DNA from: a bacterium
Lineage (GTDB): Bacteria > Zixibacteria > MSB-5A5 > CAIYYT01
Reading direction: 5' to 3'
Length of the DNA stretch: 64,000 bases
Assembly (NCBI GenBank): GCA_016708315.1
Contig: JADJGC010000004.1
Location: forward strand, 124,001 to 188,000
The translations under genes were made by a program, and so were the position numbers. Below the pieces are notes generated by a model that searched no databases, had not been told where the DNA came from, and saw only the letters and a program-made list of their open reading frames with translations. Below, in pieces: positions 17,916 to 25,466 of the stretch (position 1 is the stretch's first letter; each line of letters starts with the position of its first letter).

Positions 17916-18503
17916 TTAGTAGTACGGATTTACTCCAGCCGAATGATCTGTAACATCCACTACTTCACCAACTCCGGGAATGCGCTCACGAATTGAACGC
18001 TCGATTCCATATCTCAGAGTTTGTGATGAAGACGCGCAGCCCTGACAGCCGCCGGCGAGGCGAAGCATCACCTGGCCATCTTTGACCGCTACGCATTCGA
18101 CGAATCCGCCGTGCGATGCGATCGCCGGATTGATTTCGTTTTCGAACATCTCATCAACAATCTTCTTGATCTCTTCATCAGAAGGCACCGGCTGCTTGAG
18201 ATCTTCAGCCATCAAAGGTTTGCCCGAGTTAATCAACTCGCGGATGGTGCGGCCCACATCGCGCCCCAACACTTGCCACTCTTCGTCAGAGTCTTTGCTG
18301 ATGGTAATGCTGTCGCCCGTGATGAAAATCTCCCGAATACCTTTGAGAGCAAAGAGGGCTTCCAGAAGCGGCGAACCGGTCGCTTGCTCAGCACTTTTAC
18401 AATCGTACGCTCCGCCCGGAAACACCGGCCGATCGACTCGGAAGATACAGACATCCGGATCGGGAAATAGTTGTGCGGTGATTTTGATTTCTTGTTCAGC
18501 CAT
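17916..18503 (-). CDS. NfuA-like Fe-S cluster carrier with N-terminal Nfu domain
   Basis: Predicted Fe-S scaffold or carrier, 195 residues. Residues 1-90 resemble the Nfu N-terminal domain (LFPDPDVCIFRVDRPVFPGG, GSPLLEALFALKGIREIFITGDSITISK). Residues 110-190 are a NifU C-terminal domain with the cluster-binding CxxC in GGCQGCASSSQTL. It lies 131 bases downstream of the Mrp gene on the same strand; both act in cluster delivery. The Suf operon elsewhere in the window would supply de novo assembly. Confidence 0.9.
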   Translation of the reverse strand: MAEQEIKITAQLFPDPDVCIFRVDRPVFPGGAYDCKSAEQATGSPLLEALFALKGIREIFITGDSITISKDSDEEWQVLGRDVGRTIRELINSGKPLMAEDLKQPVPSDEEIKKIVDEMFENEINPAIASHGGFVECVAVKDGQVMLRLAGGCQGCASSSQTLRYGIERSIRERIPGVGEVVDVTDHSAGVNPYY

Positions 18504-18634
18504 ATATGAACATCCTTTCTATATCCAATATCCGAATCGCGCTTCTCTCAAGCCGCTTAGATTTATAACACAGCATTTTCTTCAGCGTGCCCAAATAATG
18601 AAGGCGAAGTCGTCTTGTATCGCCTTGACTTAGG

Positions 18635-19777
18635 TCAAACCTCGAAAGACCCGCTCGAATCAGCTTCTGGCAATGCCTGTAGCAGCTTAAATGCATACAG
18701 CCCAGTGCGATGACCATCGGAAAAGTGCAGTGCAACTGCGTAACGGCCAATCATCTCAAAGCTGTCTATCCTAATATCGAGCGGTATGCGCTTTGGATCA
18801 AGCGTTCTTCGCCCGGAATCTTCATCAATACAAGAAGCGCACGGGCAGTTTATCCGGAGCGAGTAGGCGTTGTAGTTGCTCACACGCGCATCGTGCCAAG
18901 TTACAACCAGATCGCCGTTCTTGCGCAGTTCGATTTGTTCCGGTTCATCTTCGCTGACAGTGGCGCTGACTCGCGCGACGATTGTCTGTAGATTCTTAGC
19001 GACACTTAGGAATGCCTTCGCCGCCGGGCTGTCAACGCCTGACTCAAGTACCGGGACTCCCGAATCGCCGCTCATCATAATCTCCGGATCAAGCGGAATT
19101 GCGCCAAGATACGGGACTTCCGTGTGTTTGGACAAAGCTTCACCACCACCGACCTTGAAGATGTCGGTCGTCTTGCCACAGTGTTTGCACACAAAACCGC
19201 TCATGTTCTCGATAACACCCAGAATCGGCACATTGACTTGCTCAAACATTTTCAGGCCCTTGGCAGCAACGCCGAGTGCTACTTGCTGAGGAGTCGTGAC
19301 GATCACCGCACCCGTCAGCGATGCTTGTTGTGCCAGAGTCAACTGCACGTCGCCAGTGCCGGGAGGAAGGTCAATCAACAAATAGTCGAGCTTTCCCCAT
19401 TCGACATTGCCGATGAACTGATGGATAATCTTCATTGCCATTGGCGCGCGCCAGATTACCGGTCCATCGTTGTCGATCAAGAGACCCATTGATACAAAAC
19501 TGATTCCATATTTCTTCACCGGCTGAAGCATATCTCCGGCCACATCGGGTCGAGCTTCTCGCGCTCCCAACATTCCCGGTTGACTCGGACCGTAGATATC
19601 AGCGTCCATCAAACCGACTTTGGCGCCGGTCTGTGCAAGTGCTACCGCAAGATTGACAGAGAGTGTCGATTTACCCACGCCACCCTTCCCCGATGCAATT
19701 GCAATGATGTTCTTTACGCCGGAAAGACTCGCGTTCTGCGGCTGTGCGTGCTGATGCGGATGATTCGATTCTGGCAT
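18635..19777 (-). CDS. mrp: Mrp/ApbC-type Fe-S P-loop ATPase fused to a C-terminal DUF971 domain
   Basis: MinD-like ATPase that binds and transfers Fe-S clusters. It begins almost directly with the deviant Walker A KGGVGKSTLSVNLA, contains LIDLPPGTGD and the cluster-binding CKHC pair in the dimer interface, and lacks the N-terminal MIP18/DUF59 domain of longer Mrp proteins. From about residue 285 a DUF971 (GBBH-like) domain follows (LRKNGDLVVTWHDA, CPCASC, DGHRTGLYAF). DUF971 proteins are often encoded beside mrp, so the fusion supports a shared function. 380 residues, start ATG 19777 with a purine-rich upstream site. Confidence 0.9.
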   Translation of the reverse strand: MPESNHPHQHAQPQNASLSGVKNIIAIASGKGGVGKSTLSVNLAVALAQTGAKVGLMDADIYGPSQPGMLGAREARPDVAGDMLQPVKKYGISFVSMGLLIDNDGPVIWRAPMAMKIIHQFIGNVEWGKLDYLLIDLPPGTGDVQLTLAQQASLTGAVIVTTPQQVALGVAAKGLKMFEQVNVPILGVIENMSGFVCKHCGKTTDIFKVGGGEALSKHTEVPYLGAIPLDPEIMMSGDSGVPVLESGVDSPAAKAFLSVAKNLQTIVARVSATVSEDEPEQIELRKNGDLVVTWHDARVSNYNAYSLRINCPCASCIDEDSGRRTLDPKRIPLDIRIDSFEMIGRYAVALHFSDGHRTGLYAFKLLQALPEADSSGSFEV

Positions 19778-19882
19778 ATCTCTCTTTCGATTGTGACTTC
19801 CCCGTAATTCGCCGCTTCTATGCGGTTTAGGATTATACGAAAGATAGCGGTCCCAGAAAAGCAGAATCAGTCGGGCAGTTGA

Positions 19883-20536
19883 CTACACGTATGCGCGTCG
19901 TTTGCGGTCCATCCAATAATACAAGCCGACAAACAGCCATTGCGCGAGGCCGGCAACTGCAATCGTCTTTGTGTCTGGAGGCGGCGGACCGAAAACGCTG
20001 GCGAGGTATATCCCGACGAGAAGCAATGTGGTGCCCCACAAAAGGATGCTTCCCATTCGAAACCGAGAATGGGTAGAATTCCAGTAGATGAACAGACCGA
20101 TGAAGAAAATCCCGAACTCCAGAATCAATGTTGCTGCCATAGAATCCCACAGCCCGAAACCGACATGGGCAGAGTCACTCGGGAGTAGCGGCAAATCAGG
20201 TCGATGTACTAAAACATCAAGCAGCCAATGACTTAGCACTAAGCCGCCAACTAATAGAGCCGCTCCCGTTGAACGTCTCCAGATGAAATAGATGACACCC
20301 AAGAGCAGCGCCCAGATGCCCACTGCAAGAAGGCTATGAGAAATAGGATAGTTCGTGAATTCCAACGGTACGACGAGGGTTATCCCAGGTTTTATCACGA
20401 CCTCTTCTTTTCCTAAGAGAAGCAGAATCGGCCAGATCAAGTCAATCAACAGAGAAGCGAATACCAAGATTCCAAGTGATGTCTTGGGTGAGGCTTTCTT
20501 TGCGGCGAGGGCAAGTCCATAGTGTCCGAGAAACAT
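19883..20536 (-). CDS. Multi-pass membrane protein, YdjM/DUF457-like
   Basis: Integral membrane protein of about 217 residues with six or seven hydrophobic segments. Conserved-looking polar residues within membrane helices (FLGHYGLALAAKK, YPISHSLLAVG, LVLSHWLLDVLVHRPDLPL) recall the LexA-regulated YdjM-type putative membrane-bound hydrolases, in which His and Asp residues could bind metal. This is a motif-level resemblance. The ATG at 20536 is preferred over a TTG nine bases upstream. It diverges from the type VI locus. Confidence 0.6.
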   Translation of the reverse strand: MFLGHYGLALAAKKASPKTSLGILVFASLLIDLIWPILLLLGKEEVVIKPGITLVVPLEFTNYPISHSLLAVGIWALLLGVIYFIWRRSTGAALLVGGLVLSHWLLDVLVHRPDLPLLPSDSAHVGFGLWDSMAATLILEFGIFFIGLFIYWNSTHSRFRMGSILLWGTTLLLVGIYLASVFGPPPPDTKTIAVAGLAQWLFVGLYYWMDRKRRAYV

Positions 20537-20676
20537 ACCGACCAAGGTAGTTTCAAAAACGCGTCACGCTAACAAAATAGCATCTGCCGTAATCAGCTCT
20601 TCGACAAAACGTTTCTCTCGACTACTTACCGTCGTTTCGAGATGTTGTCCGTATAAACCCTTGGAGAGAAATCGAT

Positions 20677-20705
20677 TGATTTTGCCGTGGCAAACCAGTA
20701 ATATC
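20677..20705 (+). promoter_or_regulatory. Possible promoter at the head of the type VI locus
   Basis: TTGATT (20677-20682), 17 bases, TATATC (20700-20705). The FHA gene ATG at 20713 is only seven bases further and has no Shine-Dalgarno, so a leaderless message would result. The -10 match is only four of six. Confidence 0.45.
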
Positions 20706-20712
20706 ACATATT

Positions 20713-21054
20713 ATGCCGTTGAAACCGCTTTTGGTAGTTGAAGAGGGTCCTGATAGAGGACGGCAGTTTTCGACCGACGCCGTCCAATTTCGAATTGGCA
20801 GGTCGAGTGAAAAGTGCGATTTCGTGCTGTCTGACGATGACTCGGCCATCAGCCGCGAGCATTTTGCTGTCATTCGCCGGGGAGACGCCTTTCTTTTCAC
20901 GAATCTTTCGCGCAATGGCTCGACTATCAACGGTGTGAAAGCCGATCAGACTCTCCTTAAGAATAACGACTTGATTAAGGTCGGACTGCAGACTGTTATC
21001 CGTTTTGCTGTTATGGATAGCCGCGACATGGAAGCCAATCCCAGTTTCGGTTAG
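20713..21054 (+). CDS. FHA-domain protein (type VI secretion regulator candidate)
   Basis: 113-residue stand-alone forkhead-associated domain that should bind phosphothreonine peptides. The signature residues are present: FRIGRSSEKCD, SREH in SAISREHFAVI, and LSRNGSTINGV. In well-studied type VI systems an FHA protein (Fha1/TagH) is assembled under a Ser/Thr kinase (PpkA). Here it is followed by a kinase-like gene whose catalytic aspartate is missing. It is the first gene of the secretion cluster, with no signal peptide or membrane segment. Confidence 0.88.
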   Translation: MPLKPLLVVEEGPDRGRQFSTDAVQFRIGRSSEKCDFVLSDDDSAISREHFAVIRRGDAFLFTNLSRNGSTINGVKADQTLLKNNDLIKVGLQTVIRFAVMDSRDMEANPSFG

Positions 21055-21157
21055 ACTAAGTCGACAGTCACAATAATGAACCCAACCCGCGTCTTTGCCC
21101 CTGTGGGCAGATATGGGGTGTGGTGCAGCCAATTAAACTTGCTATCACAGGGGAGTG

Positions 21158-22192
21158 ATGACGCACGATTATCATGGACGATATGCGGAGTTTGCGGTCA
21201 TTGATGACCCTTCCCTGCCTGAGCGCTTCCAAAACTACAGCATCGACAAGAACAAGATCGGCGAAGGGCCGATCAGTCTTTGCTATCGCGCCCAGCGTAT
21301 CGATACCAATGAAACCGTTCGTCTCAAAGTCTTCCGACGTCGATTATCCCAAAACCCGGAGATAGTTGAACTATTCCAGAAACAAAGTCGCCTTTATTCG
21401 GAATTCCGCGGCAGCCAGATCCAGTCATTTCGAGGTACAACAGCTCACAATGAGATGTTGATACTTGAGTATGGCTACGTCGACGGCGTGAGCCTGCGCA
21501 GTATCATCTCCGAGAATGCCCCGCTCCATCCCGATCTCGTTGGGCTAATCGCCCAAGGTATTTTGCAGGCGCTCAACCAGATCCATGGAGTCAGGCCATC
21601 GCCAGGTATGGGGAATCTGATCCCCTTACATAAGAATCTCAAACCCGAGAATGTCATTTTGACCACTGACGGCAGAATTATGCTGACCGATATTGATATG
21701 CTTCCCTTTTGCCACTTGGCTGACCGTCTGAAGTTGAGCCTGCCATACTCGCTCAATGTCTATGAGTCACCCGAGCAGCTACTCAAATCCGGTTATGCCG
21801 ACCGCCGGTCGGACCTTTTCGCTCTTGGCTTGATGATGCTGGAGATGGCCACGGGTCGGTATCCCTATGGCGGTGCGAATGTCTTTGAAGTGAGGCAGAA
21901 TATCAGGGAAGAATATCGCGAGAATGCGGACTCATTATATCCTTCATATAAGGAGCCGAGTGTACGTTCGCTCACCAAGTCGCTTTCACGCCTGATTGAC
22001 AAGATGGTCGAGCACAATCCGGAAAAAAGAATGCAAACCCTGATGGACTTAGAGAGTAGTTTGGTCGACTATTTCAAAGACGCAAGCTATGACTACCCGC
22101 AAAAGACGCTAACCGACTTCCTGCGACTAAGGTCCTTTCAGACCGAACGTGCACGCAAGAAGGGATTTATTGATCGGTTGTTTGGCGGATGA
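21158..22192 (+). CDS. Protein kinase-like protein, probable pseudokinase
   Basis: 344-residue Hanks-type kinase fold without a membrane segment. A glycine loop (IGEGPISLCYRA), the ATP-positioning lysine (VRLKVFRR), a hinge (LILEYGYVDGVSLR) and the large-lobe signature YESPEQLLKSGYADRRSDLFALGLMMLEMATG are all visible. The catalytic loop reads HKNLKPEN instead of HRDLKPEN, so the proton-accepting Asp is Asn, and the metal motif DFG is DID. It may bind ATP but is unlikely to phosphorylate normally, so a scaffold role with the FHA protein is plausible. ATG 21158 is chosen behind AGGGGAG; a GTG lies three bases earlier. Confidence 0.85.
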   Translation: MTHDYHGRYAEFAVIDDPSLPERFQNYSIDKNKIGEGPISLCYRAQRIDTNETVRLKVFRRRLSQNPEIVELFQKQSRLYSEFRGSQIQSFRGTTAHNEMLILEYGYVDGVSLRSIISENAPLHPDLVGLIAQGILQALNQIHGVRPSPGMGNLIPLHKNLKPENVILTTDGRIMLTDIDMLPFCHLADRLKLSLPYSLNVYESPEQLLKSGYADRRSDLFALGLMMLEMATGRYPYGGANVFEVRQNIREEYRENADSLYPSYKEPSVRSLTKSLSRLIDKMVEHNPEKRMQTLMDLESSLVDYFKDASYDYPQKTLTDFLRLRSFQTERARKKGFIDRLFGG

Positions 22193-22309
22193 ACAAAACA
22201 CTACGTTGGAGAGTAGAATCAGAGGATGATGGTAAAAGTCGGTCAATATTGCGGTCAAAGTTTGTAGACCCACTTATGCATATATCGCTTGCCTTGTTTA
22301 ACATAAATC

Positions 22310-22338
22310 TTGACACTAAAAATGAGGGATTGTACCTT
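22310..22338 (+). promoter_or_regulatory. Weak candidate promoter upstream of clpV
   Basis: A perfect TTGACA (22310-22315) is followed after 17 bases by TACCTT (22333-22338), a poor -10. It lies in the 204-base gap between the pseudokinase and clpV, the largest gap inside the locus, and could start a separate clpV-sheath transcript. The gap also has a TTTGTAGACCCAC stretch at 22261 that faintly resembles the TTTGTAG repeats. Confidence 0.35.
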
Positions 22339-22396
22339 CAGTTTCTAAGCGCATTCAGACGCGAGACAATTTCGCACCCCTTACTGTGAAGAGGAT

Positions 22397-23818
22397 ATGG
22401 ATTTAGGATCGTTTTCAGCGACCCTGCAGAACGGTATTCGCCGCGCGCAGGAATTGGCAAAAAGCTACTTTCATGCGGAAATCAAACCGCAACATCTGTT
22501 CCTGGTTCTGCTTCGCGATGAAGGCGGCGAGTTAGCCGCGCTTCTTAAACAGCTCGGCAAGAAACCTGACTATTTCGAAGCACTGCTGGCAGATGAACTC
22601 TCCAAGATGGGTAAATCAGCTTCCGATGAAGTCCGCCCGGTTGCTTCCCCTGCCCTGCAATCCTTGTTGGTTGCAGCCTCTAATAAAGCACAGCGCTTCT
22701 CAGAGTCGGAAACTCGGCCCGAACATATATTGATGGTCTTTGTTGGACCAGACTCGCCATTGAGTGAACAAGTTCGCCGTCGTCTTGACTTTGACGAAGG
22801 CAAGATCATTGACGCCAACGCCGAGATGAAAGTCGTCCAGTCAATCGCCGGCGGTCAAACCACGACCACTGATGGCGGTGAAGATGCCGTCGTCGGCGCC
22901 GAAGGAATCAAGTATTGCGTCGACATGTGCGAGAAGGCTCGCAAGGGCGACTATGACAAGTTCTTTGGACGTCAGGAAGACATCTTCAATATCTCCCGCG
23001 TCCTGATTCGCCGCCGCAAAAACAACCCAATCCTCGTTGGCCCTCCCGGTGTCGGCAAGTCCGCATTGGTCGAAGGTCTCGCCCTACAGATTATCAACAA
23101 GCAAACGACTCCGGAACTTTGGGATACAATACTGCTTCATCTCGACCTTGGCCAATTAGTCGCCGGAGCCAAGTACAAAGGCGAATTCGAAGAACGCTTC
23201 AATGCGTTGATTTCCCGACTTACCAAGGGCAAAGGCAATCTCGTGCTGTTCATGGATGAGATCCACACCCTCGTCGGTGCGGGTAATCCTTCCGGTGGAA
23301 TGGATGCCGCCAACCTGATCAAGCCGGCGTTGGCACGCGGCGCATTCAAGGTCATCGGCGCGACAACTCTTGAAGAGTACCGCAAGTATATAGAGAAGGA
23401 CAAGGCGCTGGATCGCCGCTTCCAGCGGGTCATGGTTGAAGAACCGACTTTCCAGGAATCGCAGGAAATCATGAGCGGTGTTCGCGATACTTATGGCAAA
23501 CACCATAGTCTTGATATTCCCGATACCGTAGTGGATGAAGCAATCAAGCTATCACAGCGCTATATCGGCGACCGTTTCTTGCCGGATAAGGCAATTGACC
23601 TGCTCGACGAAGCTGCGGCATCATTCAGGCTCAATTGCACTCGCGCTAAGAACGGAATTGTTGACCTGCGCAAGGAAGCGGAAGAACTCAAGAAGACATT
23701 GGGCGTAAAATCTGCCGCTGACACTGATGAAGGTCTTGAAGATGAGACCCGCCAGAAATTGGAAGCATTTAATCAGAAGTTTGATGAGTTGTTTTCTCTC
23801 TGGACAGGACGAGTGTAA
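22397..23818 (+). CDS. tssH: ClpV, N-terminal half (Clp N domain, first AAA+ domain, part of M domain)
   Basis: First half of the AAA+ ATPase that disassembles contracted type VI sheaths. Residues 1-150 form the Clp N-domain pair (FSATLQNGIRRAQELAKSYFHAEIKPQHL). The first ATPase domain follows, with Walker A GPPGVGKSALVEG near 216, Walker B LVLFMDEIH near 282 and GATTLEEYRKYIEKD. The frame ends inside the coiled-coil M region (...FDELFSLWTGRV) at a TAA. The rest of the protein resumes at 23900 in the same frame. Alone it would be an ATPase lacking the second ring. Confidence 0.93.
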   Translation: MDLGSFSATLQNGIRRAQELAKSYFHAEIKPQHLFLVLLRDEGGELAALLKQLGKKPDYFEALLADELSKMGKSASDEVRPVASPALQSLLVAASNKAQRFSESETRPEHILMVFVGPDSPLSEQVRRRLDFDEGKIIDANAEMKVVQSIAGGQTTTTDGGEDAVVGAEGIKYCVDMCEKARKGDYDKFFGRQEDIFNISRVLIRRRKNNPILVGPPGVGKSALVEGLALQIINKQTTPELWDTILLHLDLGQLVAGAKYKGEFEERFNALISRLTKGKGNLVLFMDEIHTLVGAGNPSGGMDAANLIKPALARGAFKVIGATTLEEYRKYIEKDKALDRRFQRVMVEEPTFQESQEIMSGVRDTYGKHHSLDIPDTVVDEAIKLSQRYIGDRFLPDKAIDLLDEAAASFRLNCTRAKNGIVDLRKEAEELKKTLGVKSAADTDEGLEDETRQKLEAFNQKFDELFSLWTGRV

Positions 23819-23854
23819 CCTGGCACGTATTGGGTGTTAATAATGGATCAGGAG

Positions 23855-23882
23855 TTTGTAGCCTAGCCCCTTGTGGGCGTCA
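23855..23882. repeat. 28-base repeat copy lying inside the interrupted clpV
   Basis: The segment starting TTTGTAGCCTAGCCCC and ending GTGGGCGTCA is identical over 28 bases to 45839-45866, which lies between genes. Here it contributes the second of two in-frame stops (TAG 23864-23866) separating the clpV halves. It contains a short inverted repeat GCCC/GGGC. No transposase or clear target duplication is visible. Confidence 0.8.
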
Positions 23883-23899
23883 ACTCTTTAAGGATGGAA

Positions 23900-24973
23900 A
23901 TGAGCACAGAAAAAAGTCAAATAGCCCAGTTTCGCCAGAACCTCGAGAAGATCGACAAGCTCGAGAAATTCGTTACGGCTGAAAAGCAGACGTTGGGCGT
24001 CGAAGATGTCGCGTTTGTAATCTCTCGCTGGACGAAGATTCCAGTCAATCGGATGATGGAAGACGAGAAAGCTAAACTGCTTAATCTCGAAGCCCACCTT
24101 GGCGAACGAGTCGTCGATCAGGAAGACGCCATCAAGACTATCTGCGAAGCTGTTCGCCGCTCGCGCTCGGGCATCAAGCGTCATAACCGACCGATTGGCT
24201 CCTTCCTTTTCTTAGGCTCTACCGGAACCGGTAAGACGGAATTGGCAAAGACTCTCGCTGAATTCCTGTTCAATGATGAAAAGAACATGATTCGCTTCGA
24301 CATGTCGGAATTTATGGAGAAGCACTCGGTTGCAAAACTGATCGGCGCTCCTCCCGGATATGTCGGCTACGAAGCCGGCGGTATGCTGACCGAAAAGGTC
24401 AAGCGCAACCCCTACTCCGTTGTGCTGTTTGACGAAGTCGAGAAAGCCGATCCTGATGTGTTCAACATCATGTTGCAATTGCTTGACGACGGCCGCCTCA
24501 CGGACGGTCAGGGAAACACGATCGATTTCACTAACACAATCGTTATCCTGACTTCGAACTTTGGCTCGCACCATATCCTCGATTGCTACCGCGAGAAAAA
24601 ACCGGTAGAACGCGACGATATGATGAATATCCTCAAGGCGAAGTTCCGTCCTGAGTTTCTGAATCGTCTGGAGTGGATTATCTTCCGCCCATTGACTGAG
24701 AAAGGCATTGGCGTCATCGTCGATATCCAACTCAAGGTCATCAACAAGATTCTTAAAGACCAGAAGATGACAATCGCCGTGACTCCAGAAGCCAAAAAAG
24801 CGCTGGCTGATCGCGGGTATAATTTTGAAATGGGTGCGCGTCCCCTTCAGAGAGTGTTGGAAAAGGAAGTCCTTAACCCACTCTCGATCGGGATTATCGA
24901 TGGCCGGTTTCCGGAAGGATCGAAAGTCGAAGTGCGTTACAGTGGTGAAAATTTTGAAATCGCAAAAGTATAG
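23900..24973 (+). CDS. tssH: ClpV, C-terminal half (end of M domain, second AAA+ domain)
   Basis: Second half of the sheath-recycling ATPase, 357 residues. After the remaining coiled-coil (SQIAQFRQNLEKIDKLEKF) comes the D2 ATPase with Walker A GSTGTGKTELAKTL, Walker B VVLFDEVEKADP, LDDGRLTDGQG and the sensor-2 arginine in GARPLQRVLEKEV. ATG 23900 has a well-spaced AAGG at 23890-23893; GTG 23873 and ATG 23894 are in-frame alternatives, the first lying inside the repeat. It is in frame with the N-half but separated by TAA and TAG, so the two may be made as separate polypeptides. It runs into tssB after 20 bases. Confidence 0.92.
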   Translation: MSTEKSQIAQFRQNLEKIDKLEKFVTAEKQTLGVEDVAFVISRWTKIPVNRMMEDEKAKLLNLEAHLGERVVDQEDAIKTICEAVRRSRSGIKRHNRPIGSFLFLGSTGTGKTELAKTLAEFLFNDEKNMIRFDMSEFMEKHSVAKLIGAPPGYVGYEAGGMLTEKVKRNPYSVVLFDEVEKADPDVFNIMLQLLDDGRLTDGQGNTIDFTNTIVILTSNFGSHHILDCYREKKPVERDDMMNILKAKFRPEFLNRLEWIIFRPLTEKGIGVIVDIQLKVINKILKDQKMTIAVTPEAKKALADRGYNFEMGARPLQRVLEKEVLNPLSIGIIDGRFPEGSKVEVRYSGENFEIAKV

Positions 24974-24993
24974 ATTCACAGTTAGGAGGTCGT

Positions 24994-25449
24994 ATGGCGG
25001 ACTCATTTAAGATTGCTGCCCCGCATATCGGCACAACAGAATACAAGGAGAAGAGCGATTCAATTCCTGTTGATCTGTTGCCGTCGAACAAGATGGTCTA
25101 TTTGACCAAATTGAATTCCAAGGAAGAACAAGAGCCCGATTTGACCCGGTGCAAGAATCTCAAGGAAGTCTTCAGTACCTTCCGTCCCACCAACGAAGTC
25201 ACGATCAACAAGCAGGACGGCTCCGAAGAATCCGTTGAACTCGAATTCAACGCGATGAAGGACTTTGGTTCGATGGAGATTATCCAGAAGAACGACTATC
25301 TGCAGGAGAAGTACAACGAGGTCGAGATTCTGCGCAATCTCAAGAACCTTCTGGAGAAACCCAACTCCAAACTCCGCAAGGATCTCGCTAATCCTCAGAA
25401 GAAGGAAGAGTTCCTCAACGTCCTTAAGTCCTATATCGCGAAACTGTAA
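24994..25449 (+). CDS. tssB: TssB (VipA), small sheath subunit
   Basis: 151-residue sheath protein that pairs with TssC to form the contractile type VI tail sheath. Family features: the opening IPVDLLPSNKMVYLTKLN, the segment LKEVFSTFRPTNEVTI, FNAMKDFGSMEI and the helix NDYLQEKYNEVEILRNLKNLL. A strong AGGAGGT site precedes the ATG. TssC follows after 17 bases, and ClpV, which acts on this sheath, lies just upstream. Confidence 0.92.
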   Translation: MADSFKIAAPHIGTTEYKEKSDSIPVDLLPSNKMVYLTKLNSKEEQEPDLTRCKNLKEVFSTFRPTNEVTINKQDGSEESVELEFNAMKDFGSMEIIQKNDYLQEKYNEVEILRNLKNLLEKPNSKLRKDLANPQKKEEFLNVLKSYIAKL

Positions 25450-25466
25450 ACCGCCAAGAGGAAATC

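Noticed and set aside
21079..21120. Hairpin TGCCCCTGTGGGCA between the FHA and pseudokinase genes as a terminator
   Set aside because: The stem is short and no T-run follows.
22189..22389. Short open frame of 66 codons between the pseudokinase and clpV
   Set aside because: No ribosome site, no recognisable composition, and it overlaps the weak candidate promoter region.
24212..25006. Minus-strand open frame of 264 codons opposite clpV
   Set aside because: It mirrors the codon structure of the well-supported ClpV C-terminal half and has no recognisable features.
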